Assembly: GCA_035772785.1 (NCBI GenBank)
Contig: JAOCPU010000017.1
Coordinates: forward strand, 1 to 64,000
Direction of reading: 5' to 3'
From: Phlebiopsis flavidoalba
Taxonomy: Eukaryota; Basidiomycota; Agaricomycetes; Polyporales; Phanerochaetaceae
Length of the DNA stretch: 64,000 nt
Under the pieces are notes generated by a model, which saw only the letters and a list, made by a program, of their open reading frames with translations, searched no databases and was not told the DNA's origin. Below, piece after piece: positions 26,114-38,130 of the stretch (its first letter is position 1; the number at the start of each line of letters is the position of its first letter). The position numbers were made by a program, and so were the translations under genes.

Positions 26114-28521
26114 TTACATCGCCTTGCTGATGCCCTCGACTCTAATCGCCCAACCCTGAGAAGGGAAATCCTGGAGCAGACCCCCGCACTTCCATCCCAT
26201 CCTGCGCTCATCATGGCGTGATGGCGAGCAGTAGTGAGCCAGAGCCGGGAAAATATGGAGTTTGGGACTCGAACCCCGCCTATAGGCATACCGACGTCGT
26301 CAAATTGATAAAGCGGATGTAGTAGCCACTCTACAGCCTTCCTCGTCTCTCCGTTACGCGCTGCAGACATAGCGAGCATAGGAAAAATCCCAGCTTCGGG
26401 ATGGTAAGTACAGCGACGGAAAGTGAGGACAAATTGACTTACCCCCAGCAATTGCTGATATTCCACGTCGTGTAAAACCTTGTCAGCTGTCAGTTTGGCA
26501 ATAGATTGGTTGACGCCGTTTATTGGGTGGTAAAACCATCCGTGGAGACCGCTCAGAGAGGGATGATCGTTTATGTACTCGGATCCGTCCAGAAATCGGG
26601 TTCGATACCTTCGTAAACCGCATAAAGGCCATTTTCGATAGGCAGCGGCGCAAGGTTTTCTTTAACTTCCGTCCAGGCACTAGGAACCGGGAGATGTAGT
26701 CGTTGCATCCATGTCTCGGCCAGGCCAGGCCAAATCTCCAATACGCAAGTTCGAATGCAGGATTGCGGGTGACGTTTGGGTTAGTGTCTTCACTCACAAC
26801 GTCTATCGCATCTCTCAGACAAACACCTTCTATACCATAGGCGGACTCACACATTGGGGGACCAAGGTCATAAACGATTTGTGCTCGCGTTCATCCAAGC
26901 GAAGTCGGACATCCAATTCGCAGTCTCGTTGACGATGACTTTCCACTTCTCAAGGGTAGCCTGCGATTTCGTGTTGCGGTATTCGTACTCCGCGAACACG
27001 ATAGGGTGCGGCTGCTGCCAGATTAGCAGCTCGTTTATTTCACCAGGTGCCGATCTACCAGACGGATCTGTCTCTTTTCGACCAACGAGCACCGATCTTG
27101 AAGCCTTCTTGTACTTGAGCGCGCTCTATAGAGGTGGCGAGAAACCGGTGGTACATGCCCATCGTCCGGTCCAAAAGGTCCCAGTTTTGTCTCCATAACG
27201 CCCAGTGCGCTAGGTGCCACAAACACCTGTTCCATATGAAATTTGCCGTACTGGTTAGAAATATTAGCAAAGGCCCGCAGTGGCAAGGAGGAGTTGAGCA
27301 CTCGCCCATCCGTTATCGACTAGACCTGACTAAGTGGTTTCTCAGGTCAGTACGGAGCCCCTAAGATACGACGTATGACTACACAAACCTCCTGAGGAGA
27401 AGTATGACCCGCCTCGTTGACACACGCATGAGGTACCTCGACAAGATGATGCGTCTTTGTAGCTCGTCAGCTCGAGGGTCCGACGACCCCGTGAAGACAT
27501 CGGACGAAGCCACTTTTTGGTCCAAAACGCATCCCACGCTTGTATGGATTCCGCAGCGATCGTGGAATAGGGGGAAAGAGCGATGGAGTCTCGCGGAAGC
27601 GAGTAGGCCACAGATATTTCAAACGTTCGAAGGACGCAAATCGTGGGATGTACGGAATAACGATGGCTGACGGAGTGTCGCGTGTGATGGTGAATGTATC
27701 CCCTCCGATAGATGTCAAGAAAGTTGAGGCCACGAGATTATGTTCGATCTGGGCTTGGACACCTTGCCCTAGATCGCGTCCAAGGTGTTAAGAAAGCGCG
27801 GTGGTGTGCTTGCTTGTGTCGTTGAATTTGGGTAACCAACGAACGGAGCTGAGAACTTCTGAGAGCCGTCGTTCCATGGGAAATCAAGATACAGCCCGAG
27901 CTTTCTTTGATTGTAGAAGGGAGGACTGAAGGCGAATTCCCACGGCACTCGAGCTGATCTGCAACGAGACGGTAGTAACGGTGACCGATTGACCCTGAAA
28001 TCTGAAATTACTTGTCATGATTCCCGTCCAAATATCTTATAGTTTGCTGGACGTCGGTAAGGTCGCCTTCGCTGACGTTCATCGGCTTCTTGTTATCATC
28101 TAGGAAGAGCAGTCCAACTCTACCCAGATTGACCCGGTTCGGATTGGAGATCAGCCACTGCTGAACTAACGGCTCTCCATCGAACTCGTATTGAACGAGC
28201 CGGCCATGAAAGTCCCACTAGCGCTCTCTCTATAGTCCGCGACATCTTGCCAAGTTCTGTTTTGCGGAAGGCTGTCGTTCTTCCAAGCCCAGTCAGACAT
28301 GATAGCGAAGGGAAGGAAGGTCTGAAGGCCTGTGACGTCTGCGCCGAAGGCAAAATGGCCGTTGCCGACCTGCATTGGAGTCGTCGTGCTCGATGCATTA
28401 CGGGTGGGATTATATCGCGAGACGATCGATTTCCGGTCGATTTGGAGGCTATAGTAGTAAGTGGGAAGTAAATGACGGCCAGGATAATAGCATAGCTAAC
28501 GATGAGTCTTTTTCTAATCAT
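26114..28521 (-). CDS. Secreted six-hairpin-type glycosidase
   Basis: This is a probable extracellular or membrane-anchored glycoside hydrolase with an (alpha/alpha)6 barrel. The N-terminus at 28521 (MIRKRLIVSYAIILAVIYFP) is a signal peptide or anchor. It is followed by MQVGNGHFAFGADVTGLQTF near 28330-28375, then WLISNPNRVNLGRVGLLFLD at 28110-28160. Middle exons give FTITRDTPSAIVIPY (27660-27710), then GRSAPGEINELLIWQQPHP at 27005-27060. They continue with NWMSDFAWMNAS and VVSEDTNPNVTRNPAFELAY at 26745-26800. Further on come GMPIGGVRVPTPYF and MMSAGWDGSAG (26180-26290). The protein ends VEGISKAM at TAA 26116-26114. This set of motifs matches a fungal family annotated as six-hairpin glycosidase; the specific CAZy family and substrate are not known to me. 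Many one-base indels are present. Confidence 0.72.
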
Positions 28522-29580
28522 CGTAGAAGCGACGCATCAGTCATGGCTCGGTTCCACAACGAGGCTCTTTTAAGTACTTGCATCAATAGCTTCCTCTGTA
28601 TATGTTCGATGAAGAAGTAAGTGGGGGGCGGACCGCGCTGCAAGACATGTGACGGGGGCTGCGCTGTTTGTCCGCCGGTGGTCTGACTAGGTCTCATGAT
28701 CAGCAATGGCGTTGATTATGGAGTTCTTGCAGATCAGCTCTTACCTAGGGTCAAGACGCTGGCTTAGTAAAGGTCATTGCGCGGTGAAGGCTTCGACTAT
28801 GTGCCAAACATATCATACACACAAAAACAGATTTCTCTGTCATTAATAAATGCGAAGAGTCACATACCTTTGACTTGTTTCCCCGTAATTCCTATGAGCA
28901 ATAGCCGAAAGGCAGCTAAGGGGTCAAACTTATTGATTGAATGGCCCATAAGCTAAGGATACAGTGTGGAATGACTAATGGTACAAATGAGGGACGGGTC
29001 ATACTATCTCAACCTCGTGCCTAGCTGCTGATATTCGCGCTCAATTGCGTACAACTCTAGATCAATAGAGGACATCAGGAGACGGAGAATGCGGCTGGTG
29101 CGGGTATCTCGCGACCGGTGGCGAGGGCAAACGGGACACAAAGCGTCTGGTCTGGGTGAGTCGAGTCTATATCGAAGGCGGGTGTTCTACTCGAAGCCGC
29201 AGTATGCCTTCAGGTTTAGGACCATGCGCGATGCTACGATCGTTGACCATCGCCAATGCGAAACTACGTAACGTAAGTATCTGTCCGCTACAAGGATGGA
29301 CACATTAGACAACGTACTAGCGCGGCCAGTCCGTTTTAAGTGTGACGGGGCGTTAAGGCCCAGACTCTGAAGATACAGTGAGATGTTGACCCCAGTCCAT
29401 TTACAGCAATCGTAATCGTGCTCACAGAAGGACAGAACGAAGAGCAGGCTAGACGGCGCGGGTCAATCTCATATCCCATGTCAGGATCTATAGCACTTAC
29501 TGGTAAGTAACGGCAGTGAAATATGCCATTCCTAGAAGACGAGAGTCAGCCAAGAGTCCGTTGGTAAAATTGAAGTTGTA
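28522..29580. other. Intergenic, glycosidase promoter side
   Basis: About 1 kb upstream of the glycosidase start and downstream of the next minus-strand gene. No conserved coding sequence or RNA gene was seen. It should contain the glycosidase promoter. Confidence 0.4.
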
Positions 29581-29589
29581 ACTGACCAT

Positions 29590-30886
29590 CACGGTATAGA
29601 ATAAGTGTTAATCGACGAATGAGCGGCAGCCCTCTTGATTGAGTAGGGCAGTAATCGTGAGGATAAAAAGGATCGTCTCGAAGAATATGCTGAAGGGCAC
29701 ATGAATTTTGCATTGGTCATGCGGGTGAGATGCATACCTAGGCCGAGCACAAGTAACCCAGAGCCACCATGGCATCTGAACATGCATGAGATCCAAGCCA
29801 CAATTAGCGAAGTCACACATACCATGCCGACGCATGCGCCATGGTAAGGCTCAAGGGTATCTGTACACAGGGCCAATGAGTGACGTTGTTACAACCAACG
29901 ACGGGTTGACTTACGAAATAACGGGATGATACCAAAGAGTAACGATGGCCATGGTAGACACAAAGTACAAGCCCCCGCTTATCCACAAAAAATCTGCCGA
30001 CCCACTTGCGGCCATTGTGTAAGGCAAAGACTCTGACGGCCACAAGGGCTATGAAACACCGTCAACGACCGATCCCCCATCGATTAAAAGCTACGCACCG
30101 TGTATGGACATGAACGAGGCGACGGTTAGATAGCTCTGTACGGTGGAATTCCATATCCGGCAAAACTACAGAAAAAATGGCTTTGAATATCGCAGCGGTA
30201 GGGGACGTGCCAACACGCCTACCAGAACCGAACTGGTGAAGAGGACGCCAGAGAGCTCTGTACAATTCGTCAACACATGTTGTTGTGGCAGAAGGCAGGT
30301 CGACTCAACCATAGGTGTCTACGATGAGCATCGTTACACATGTATGTCTGTATGACGGATCTGTAGTTAGTTTGACATTCCTAAGACCCATGGGCGCGAC
30401 ATACACGACTATACCGGTTCTAGTCAAGCCGTCGTATTAGCTGTATTCGGCAGGTAGCGGGGATAGCTACTTCAACTCACCAACAGAAAAATGAGATGAC
30501 ACGAATCCTGGCCGACATTCTAGCCAGATGTGTGCTTACCTACTCCGCGTCAATGCTGAATCCCGCGATACCCACGGGAAAAATACCTCAAGGTCAAGCT
30601 AAATGCAGAAATCAGTAAAGAAAATAGCGGCGATCGAGGAAAACGCGTACAGTTAGGAGATGGTCGTAGAGCAGAGCTGTTAGGCCAACAACTATAAATT
30701 CAAGCGTTAGAACGTGTTTTCCTCCCACGGCGAGCAGACACGACACCCACGGGAACTGGCCCTGCGCACAAATCAGCACGTGTTGAACGCGAGGCAAAAT
30801 ATGACGCTACACTCACTTTACAGCAGCTCCATGCTCAGCAGCAGTGGTGTGAGCGACACAGGGATGTCGAACGTAGACATCTCCAT
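29590..30886 (-). CDS. DUF6533-type integral membrane protein
   Basis: This is a multi-pass membrane protein of the DUF6533 group, common in Agaricomycetes and of unknown function. A plausible start is ATG 30880 or 30886 (MSTFDIPVSLTPLLLSMELL). The diagnostic N-terminal domain reads VVGLTALLYDHLLT at 30655-30700, then continues after an intron as LDLEV, matching the family's LxxYDyLLTLdxEV pattern. A later exon reads ALVAVRVFALHNGRKWVGRF (about 29985-30043), equivalent to the conserved RVyALyxrxkW stretch. Another helix, PFSIFFETILFILTITALL, is at 29640-29700. Exons in between are short and frame-broken, so the exact structure is unresolved. It shares strand and general type with the DUF6534 gene 5 kb away. 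Confidence 0.5.
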
Positions 30887-31888
30887 AACGTCGACCGCAA
30901 CCGAGGGCAAGATGCTTGACTCGATGGAGCAGGGAAGCCTGCGAGCGACAAGACTGGCTCTTATTGTGTTCTCGAGGGCCAGGGTGGGCTTAGAGGTGCA
31001 TGAAGATGGGCGCAGATGCCCATCGCTATTGATTGGGTTCCGGGAGAGCTTAGGAAAGCTCTCGTTCGGGAAAAGAAGTGCCTGATCCATTCTTGTTGTT
31101 GAGCTGCGCGAGCGAGGAAAGGACTGGCGCAAATATATAACACCTCCGTAAACGTTGATATGTCCCGGTGTGAACTCCGCAAAGGCATGAGGCGAGCCTG
31201 GGACGCCACGTTGGGTAACAAATGCCGGCAGGCAGTGCAATGACGGTTTTTTCGGGAAGCTATTTCAAAGAATAAATACCACTTCGTTATCATCCATCTG
31301 CATAAGTTTCTTTGAGCAGTCGTGGGGGAGTAACTGTGACAATCGGATGCTCCCTCAAGGAGAGGAGGACGTGTTCGAGAACAGAACCTTTCTTTGAAGC
31401 CCTTTATGGTATAGCTAAGGCGGATGATACCCATTTGATATAAGAGAAATTCAACCCGGAACTGCACTCCGAGCGTATGTCGAGGGATTCCCACTTGTTG
31501 AGATGTTTGTTGTGACCCTGGGGTAGAGTGGAGGCTTTTGCCAGGGGTTGTCCTGGGAGTGACATGTCATGAGCACAGGTCCGTTTACGTGAAGCTGATG
31601 AGAGGAGGAATATGGTGCTGTTAGTGAGGCACGGTCCAGACGGCTTAAAATACGACATACATACTTTACAATCAGGTGCATTATCAAACATGCGTAGGAA
31701 CCCTGATACCCAAAAAACTCTGATACCGAGTGCTGCGTCAATCGCAGCGGGCAAGTGCACTTCAAAATGCCTTATCGCCGATCGCCGGCAAAGCAGGATT
31801 GGCCCTTCCCCTTTTGAAACTGGTACTATGAGCTATGGACACCGTCGCTGGGAGCACGGTCAGTGGAAGTGACTGAGAAAGCCTATCT

Positions 31889-32688
31889 GTGGGGTCTCAC
31901 GCACTAGTGCCACCAAGCCGCAGCGACCACGAGCACCGCAGCTCCTCGGACATGGCACCGACAGGCAGTCCGGAGGCTCACACTCGTGCTCTCCCCACAC
32001 TGGTCGGCTCCAATGGACGTCTCTTCTCGATTCCTGGCCATAATATGCAAGGAAGCCCTCGATGCTCTCGAGTCGTACAAGAAGAACGGATCCAAGCGAA
32101 GGGCTAAGTGTGCGTGTGGAAGGCATCTGTTCCCCTAAGCGAGAGTCCTCAATTGCTCTCGTGTATGTCGTATAGTTGTTGTGCCGGTTCAAAGGCCGTA
32201 GGGAACGCGCCCATCATGAAGCAGAATCTGTACAAGATCACTGCTTCGAAACAGGTTCCAGGCGGTAATCCAGTTCATCCTGCGCAAGGATGGTCCCCCC
32301 CCCCCCAAGGAGCTGCGGGATGGAAGGCTGGTGTGACCCCATGGTACGATCACAGCTCAAGTTGTATGTAACGATGAGCAAAATGAGTGCTGGATCTACG
32401 CTGAAAGTCTCACGTACATCAACCTAGCCTTCTTTGCACCGGCTCCTCTCCTCCCCCCCCCCCCCCCCCCCCCCCCCCAGTCGCTGATGATACGGTGTCA
32501 AATCTGTTCAAGGTATGTTCCAAAACCTGTTGTAACAGGAGAATCGCCCTGAACATTCAATGAACAATATCCAGTCGTTTGCAAACAGAGGGACACATGA
32601 TAGTCAACTACAGGTTTGTAACTCCAGGTCGCTTATTCCCCTTTTACTCACATGTTCATCTTCCAGTACTACCGCAGCCTGGGGCTAA
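31889..32688 (+). CDS. ATG12: Ubiquitin-like autophagy modifier ATG12
   Basis: ATG12 is a ubiquitin-like protein conjugated through its C-terminal glycine to ATG5, forming the E3-like complex that lipidates ATG8 in autophagosome formation. A poorly conserved Ser/Pro/His-rich N-terminal segment (from about 31889 or the ATG at 31952) leads to ALDALESYKKNGSKRR near 32050-32100. The ubiquitin fold follows: AVGNAPIMKQNLYKITAS (32195-32250), a frameshifted FQAVIQFIRKELGW segment, then TYINLAF (32413-32435). After an intervening poly-C tract it continues ADDTVSNLFK and GHMIVNYSTTAAWG. The last intron has donor GT at 32614 and acceptor AG ending 32666, leaving a 22-base final exon and TAA at 32686-32688. 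The terminal Gly is present. Start and intron 1 are uncertain. Confidence 0.82.
32453..32478 (+). repeat. ATG12: 26-base poly-C tract within ATG12
   Basis: Twenty-six consecutive C residues lie between the segment coding TYINLAF and the segment coding ADDTVSNLFK, directly before an AG. It is either the pyrimidine tract of a small intron or a polyproline insertion. Confidence 0.9.
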
Positions 32689-32923
32689 CTTCCACACACG
32701 CCCGGGCATGCAACTCACGCACTACGCGTCGGAAAGGTTGCGCGCGTGTCCCCCGCCGTGATGCCCAAATCACTATCGCGGATACCATGGGGCCCACTGC
32801 TCTATCGTAGAGACCACTAGGAGCTAAAACATAATACACTTGGATTTTCTAATTTACATACAACACAGCAGGCTAGCACTGCTTTAATCGACGAGAAGCG
32901 AAGCACGACGAAACGAACTAAAT

Positions 32924-34110
32924 CTACATCGGGAAGCGATACACGAAATAAGCTGTACAAACGGCGTCATAGATCACATACGGTCTTACATTCTCTTGTT
33001 GTCCATGAGAGAATCGTGGCGTAAGGAAAGTGGTGCGGTAGGGCTGGTGTTGTGCACGGCTCATCTGGTGGAGCCCGTAGGTGATGATGCCGTTCTTGCG
33101 TGGTGAGAGGGTTTGAGCGGGATCTGCTCTTCCTCCGGGACATAGTTTCACGTCGTCACCGTTGACGACAGTTTCCGTCGTCCTCTGTCGTCTTGAGCAG
33201 GTCATGGACGTTCCTCGTGGGCCCAGCGCACGAGGACGCTCTCGCCTACGCGGAAGCGCAGGAGCGAGGGGTGGTTCTTGAGGTACTGCTGGGCCCTGCG
33301 GCGCAGCCAGCGTGGAGGGGAATAAACAAGTACGCGAGCAGAGCAATGACACATCTGTTGAGGCCTTGAGCAAAAGTTCACATGAAAGTCACGATTGGTG
33401 ATGTACGCACCCGGAAATACTGACTCAGGGCGGTCCAATATAGCCCGACCCGGAGCGTTCCATCGAGGACTGGCGGGGCAAGGTCGTCCGCGTTGGCTCA
33501 GTGAGATGAGGGGGCGGCGTTGGCTTGCGCGCACAGTGCCACATCGCGATGGGGTGTCCGCCATGCGAAAGTAGTGCCCACCATCGTCTGTCGTGGACAT
33601 GGGTGAAACTGTTGACTAAGCGCGAGAGAAGACTTAGCGTCTCGGAGTCATGAGAAGGTTGTGGGCATAAACCGCGGGGATGCATACGTTTTCAGTGGTC
33701 GCGGTCACAGACAAGTAGATCCCTGCGTACTGCGCTTCACCATCGACGTAGTATTCCTCCGCCGTGCAGGCGGCGAATCGATAGGACATCTGCGGTGGGC
33801 TTGAGGCATCACACTCCAACATAGCGGGGCAGCAAACGCAACGAGGCGCGTACCTTTTTGCGAGCCCAGCAGCCAGACTGGACCGAAACGCGCCTGTTGT
33901 CCTTCAAGCCAGGTCTTCTACGTACCATTCTCCCTTCTGAAATAGCGGGTCGTTTTCGCCTTGGCTTGAGCCGAGGCGGGCGATAGGGACAGTGGTCAGC
34001 AGTCGCCCCGCTTCGCGCCATTCCTTGTCCCTTGGTGGGCGGTTCCAGGCTGGTGTGGACTTGTTCACAATCGCGTCGCGCTTTCTGTGGGTAGACAGAA
34101 AACACTTCAC
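32924..34110 (-). CDS. Unrecognised coding region
   Basis: Minus-strand frames appear to form one interrupted protein. They include EWREAGRLLTTVPIARLGSS with GEWYVEDL (33915-34020), then VDGEAQYAGIYLSVTATTEN (33700-33760). Next comes RRRAQQYLKNHPSLLRFRVG with ESVLVRWAHEERP (33202-33300), then ENVRPYVIYDAVCTAYFVYR ending at 32924. Length is probably 350 residues or more, with frame breaks like those in the known genes. No domain or family was recognised. It converges on ATG12, whose stop codon is only about 235 bases away. Confidence 0.4.
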
Positions 34111-35147
34111 GTCCTAGTCATGCGCATAATCCACGTTCCCTATCTGGGCACGTGCGGCGCGTTGTTCGATCAAAAACGGCAAGCACCACACGCGGCACAT
34201 ATTTTTTTATGCCTCACCTGCTCCCCCCCCCATGCTCGCTGGGGCTTGCTCTCGTTCGTGGGGGATTGGCCCGTCGATCGAGAATCGGTACCAGGGTCGA
34301 GGTGCACTTCGTCGGCGGAGTCTTGCCTCGTCCCAGACGGTCGACCATCGCCCGCTGCTCCGCGCGAGCCAAACAGCGGGCAGAGATCACAGAGGAGACG
34401 CCGTCGACCATGAAAGCGGCATTGCTGCACTAGGACAAGCGAGTCTAGGCTCAACGGTGTCCGCCGCCCAAGCGCAAGCCGCGCGAACAGAGCGACGAGG
34501 TTAGAGTGTCAAGGGGGGAGGAGCGACATGGCTGTCAGTCGCAAACGCAGGGCATGAGAGACTCTAGCAGCACATAAAAGCACTCCAGCCCTGCTTGCGC
34601 TCCTACGCTTCCTTCAGTGCAGTGAGGAAGACAGAAGTGCCCAATCGGCGAGCCGTTGCGGGCCGTATAAAGTTACCGGTTGTGATTCCATCAGCCGTCT
34701 GGGCCGGCGTGTTTTCTCACTTCCCCGCTAGGATCAGTAATTTTGTACGCACCCCGGCTGCCGCTGAGAGGGACCTCTCAAGCGCGAGTCTTTGTAAGAT
34801 CTTTCCGGAAGCCTCATTTAGTGGAGGCTCGGAATGAATAATTTCCTCCTTTGCGACTTTCAGCCGCCAGGACAATTCCAAAGAGCGGATCCTTCAACAC
34901 GCAGTGTGGCATGGTACACTGTTCAATCATCGCAGTCTCAATCAGTCCCCCAGACCTACATTGACTGTGCGGTACGTTAGGAGAGAGAGATGAGGCAGTG
35001 ACTTTGCTACGTGTCAAACTCCCATGGTTTATTCCTACAGGGTTGCCACAGCCTCGATATGTATATGGTGAACGGACCACTAACCTACACTTGCATGTGG
35101 GTTTCGTCTCGGTTGATGATGATGGCAGAGCTGCACGGATCTCCGAA

Positions 35148-35184
35148 AGTAAAATCGGCATACTTTCACGATGCCAAACATCAA
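35148..35184 (+). repeat. Left copy of diverged inverted repeat
   Basis: The sequence starts AGTAAAATCGGCATACTTTC and continues GATGCCAAACATCAA after an extra AC. The same sequence without the AC occurs on the opposite strand at 36359-36393. Weaker similarity extends outwards on both sides. Confidence 0.8.
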
Positions 35185-36358
35185 CTCGGTCCGCCTGAGT
35201 GTCGCGCGTGTTGTGCGACCACGGTGAGGTCTTACATGACGACAAAATTACAGACATGACTGGCGTGCGTGTGTCTGCTTAATATCTACGAACACTTACA
35301 TACTCGACACTACTATAGTCTGCAGAATAGCTACAAACATGTAAGAATGCTGGGAATGCTAGGGAGTCGTCTGTTATATTTTTCTTCGATCGTCATCTCA
35401 ACAACAACAAACGGAAAAGGGAAACGGGGGACGGTTTCCGTCTACAACAGTCACAAATTACTGCCACAAAAACCTCTGCTGGTGATAGACCTGGTATGTA
35501 TCCATGACAAGCGGTGGACCAATCCAGAGGAGGCGGTGAAGTGCAAAACGACCCCACATGTGGGGGTATCCAACCTAGGACGCGTCCCATTCCGTTTCTC
35601 AACAGTTCCAACAAAGTCCATAGCGAACGTACTTTACGGCGAGCCATGACGATCTCGAACCTAGCTGTTCGCTAGCCAAACTCCTTCTTCCACGTCCGGC
35701 TGAGGCCGCCCTCCCCACGCATAGAGCTCGACGCGCCAGCCCTTCTGTGAGTGCGCGAGGCGCACGCAACACCGAGGAAGCCCTCCTCGTTGAACTGCCC
35801 CACGTTCCCGTCGTCCCGTCGCGAGCGACGATCGTCGCGTTCGGCCGGCACGTCATTCCGTTGCTCGCGAGCGCCTGGTTGCAGCTTCAAGCTGCAGCAG
35901 CTCGTCGACGCCCTGCTCGCGGTAGCGCTTGCGCGCCGCGGCTGTGGATGCGTTGGATGTCCGATCCTGCAGTTGGACGTGTTCGCCCGTCCGATGGGAC
36001 GACGATTTGCGGGTGTGGCCTTTGGCTTTGCGCCGGCCAGAGTGGTGTCCAGGTCTTTGACCTGTGGCGATCTCGTGCGTGGGGAGGATATGTGCGGGGC
36101 GGGCGCTATCGTTGCCGCTGCTGTAGAATTGGAGATGTGGGGTTGTGCGTGTTGCCGATGATCGGCGCCCCGTCGCCCTCGTCCGGCGTACCCGTTTGCA
36201 GGATGTGGACCACGTAGCCAGCTGCTCAGGCAGAGAGTCTACGGGTTGTTGTACAGAGGCACGGAAGATGTCGCTAGCACTTCTTCGACTGCGCGTGGTG
36301 CGACCTCTCATCCAGATAGCGCACGCCTGCATGCACATATGCTTCGGGCGGCCGTAGA

Positions 36359-36393
36359 TTGATGTTTGGCATCGAAAGTATGCCGATTTTACT
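36359..36393 (-). repeat. Right copy of diverged inverted repeat
   Basis: On the minus strand this reads AGTAAAATCGGCATACTTTC then GATGCCAAACATCAA. It matches 35148-35184 with one two-base indel. Confidence 0.8.
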
Positions 36394-38130
36394 GTTCTGA
36401 GCTCCGTTGTGCGAAGAGGGAGTTGGTTCGTCTGAGTATCGATCACCAGAGTTGACGAACCCACAGGTAATGCCAAGTTTGTAGGCTCGGCGGTATCACC
36501 AAGCAAGGGGTTCCGCTTTCGGCCTATCAGGTTTATTCGGTTGCACTGTGTCCGTTTAAGATATACAAGGAATCCCAATAAGAAATGTTTGAGCTGCCAA
36601 GTGATAGAGTTAGTAATGAAATGGTAAGTGATAAACAACTATGCGTATTCTTTTTTGCTGTATCAATGAAAACGTGGAATCAGCTATGCCTGGTGCGTCG
36701 TTAGCGGACGGGGTAACAGGACCTCTAAGGGTCGACAATATCATACCAAACCTCTAGGATCGGAATCGTAGAGGTCTGATTCGTCAGATTAGAATGGGCA
36801 GGATCAGGTATTCTAGCGTCCTCTGGGATTAAGATCGATACACACCGTAGCTTCCATGTGCGAGTCCCTTCGTGTTCCTTTATATGTTGCGCAGGACACG
36901 TATGATCAAATTGGTCTTCAGTCGTGGTTTGCAATCGATCGAGACACGGTGTCTGGATCGAATGTGAATGCATTAGTTAAGGCGGCCCTCTCTCCTCACC
37001 TGCGGCCGTTGCTGGTTAGAAACCTTATTTAGAGCGTTCGCTCCACACCGTCGCATGGCGCCCCGCTGGGTCCAGCGAGATGGTCACCTGTGGTTCTCGA
37101 CTCGTATTCACAGGTTGGCTGTCCCAGCCGAGTCGGCTTAGAATCGGACGTCGACTCCTCCTCTTCCTCACTCTTCATCCTCGTAATTTTCATGGCGGCT
37201 CTTCTCGTCATAGAATCCTGAGATTTGGCTCCGACTGGCTCTCCGTGCCCTGATGTTTGCCTGTTCGTCGCCGCAAGACTGGCGCGTTATCCGCACGGTT
37301 CGCTTCTGCGGTGGGATCTCCGCCGGCGGCTGGGTGGGAAGCGAACCTGACGCCACGTACCAGTCCTGAGGCCGTCGAGTGAGCTTCGTTGCCCGCAGCA
37401 CGCCCTGCGCCCGCACTTGACCTCCCGCATATACGCCTTTGCCAGACCGCACCCTCTCCTCCCCAGAAAGTCGAACACCCCCGCAAGGCTGGATCGAGTG
37501 GCCGGCTCCGCGGTCCTCCCCCGGCCGCTCGTACTGCCCTCGTGGTCCCCTCGGAGTCGGATGTGGGTACGAGATAGTTCGTGCGATCGGGCACCTGCGC
37601 CCAGGGACGGTCGAGCCGGCGGGGGCCTAGGAGTCGTAGTCAGAGGGTAAGGAACGGAGCCCGAGGCTACCCCCCGCGTGTGCGCGTCCGGACGTTCGAG
37701 CCGCCGCTGTCTTGTGATCGGTGCCGCGTTCGGCCGGGCCCCAGTTCCCGTGCGCACGGGGGTTGGTAGGCCGTGGTGTTTGAAGAAACCTCACGCACAC
37801 GGCAGACGGTGAGCGCAACCGCCCCCGAGGTCGGGCGCATCTGTCCCGGATGAGCCGAATCGTGCGCTGTGCGCTGCCCGAGCGGGTAACTCAACTCACC
37901 GTCGGAAGTGGCCCCGCTGGTGCTTGTGGCGGGAGTAATGTCGAGAAAAGGACTGAAGGGAGCGGAGAGAGAGTCGTGTCGGACAATTGTTCGAGGCATT
38001 ATTACTGAGATCAAGAAGAAGGAGAAAGAAAGCAAAGAGGCTTATGCGTCGGTCGTGGTAGGAGTCAAGCCGGGTGTGTCTGCTTTTGGCGACTGCTGGG
38101 GGCGCGGTACCAGTGGGGGCTATCCCTTTT

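Larger units (their letters stand above)
34450..38130. other. Gene-poor region with inverted repeat and GC-rich islands
   Basis: No recognised gene was found. GC-rich islands at about 35.65-36.35 and 37.05-38.1 kb produce long Arg/Pro/Ala-rich open frames on both strands. One minus-strand piece starting near 38000 (MPRTIVRHDSLSAPFSPFLD) ends at a good GTGAGT donor and could be a real first exon. Later frames in the same direction include RPQDWYVASGSLPTQPPAEI (37310-37370). No domain could be assigned. Confidence 0.35.
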
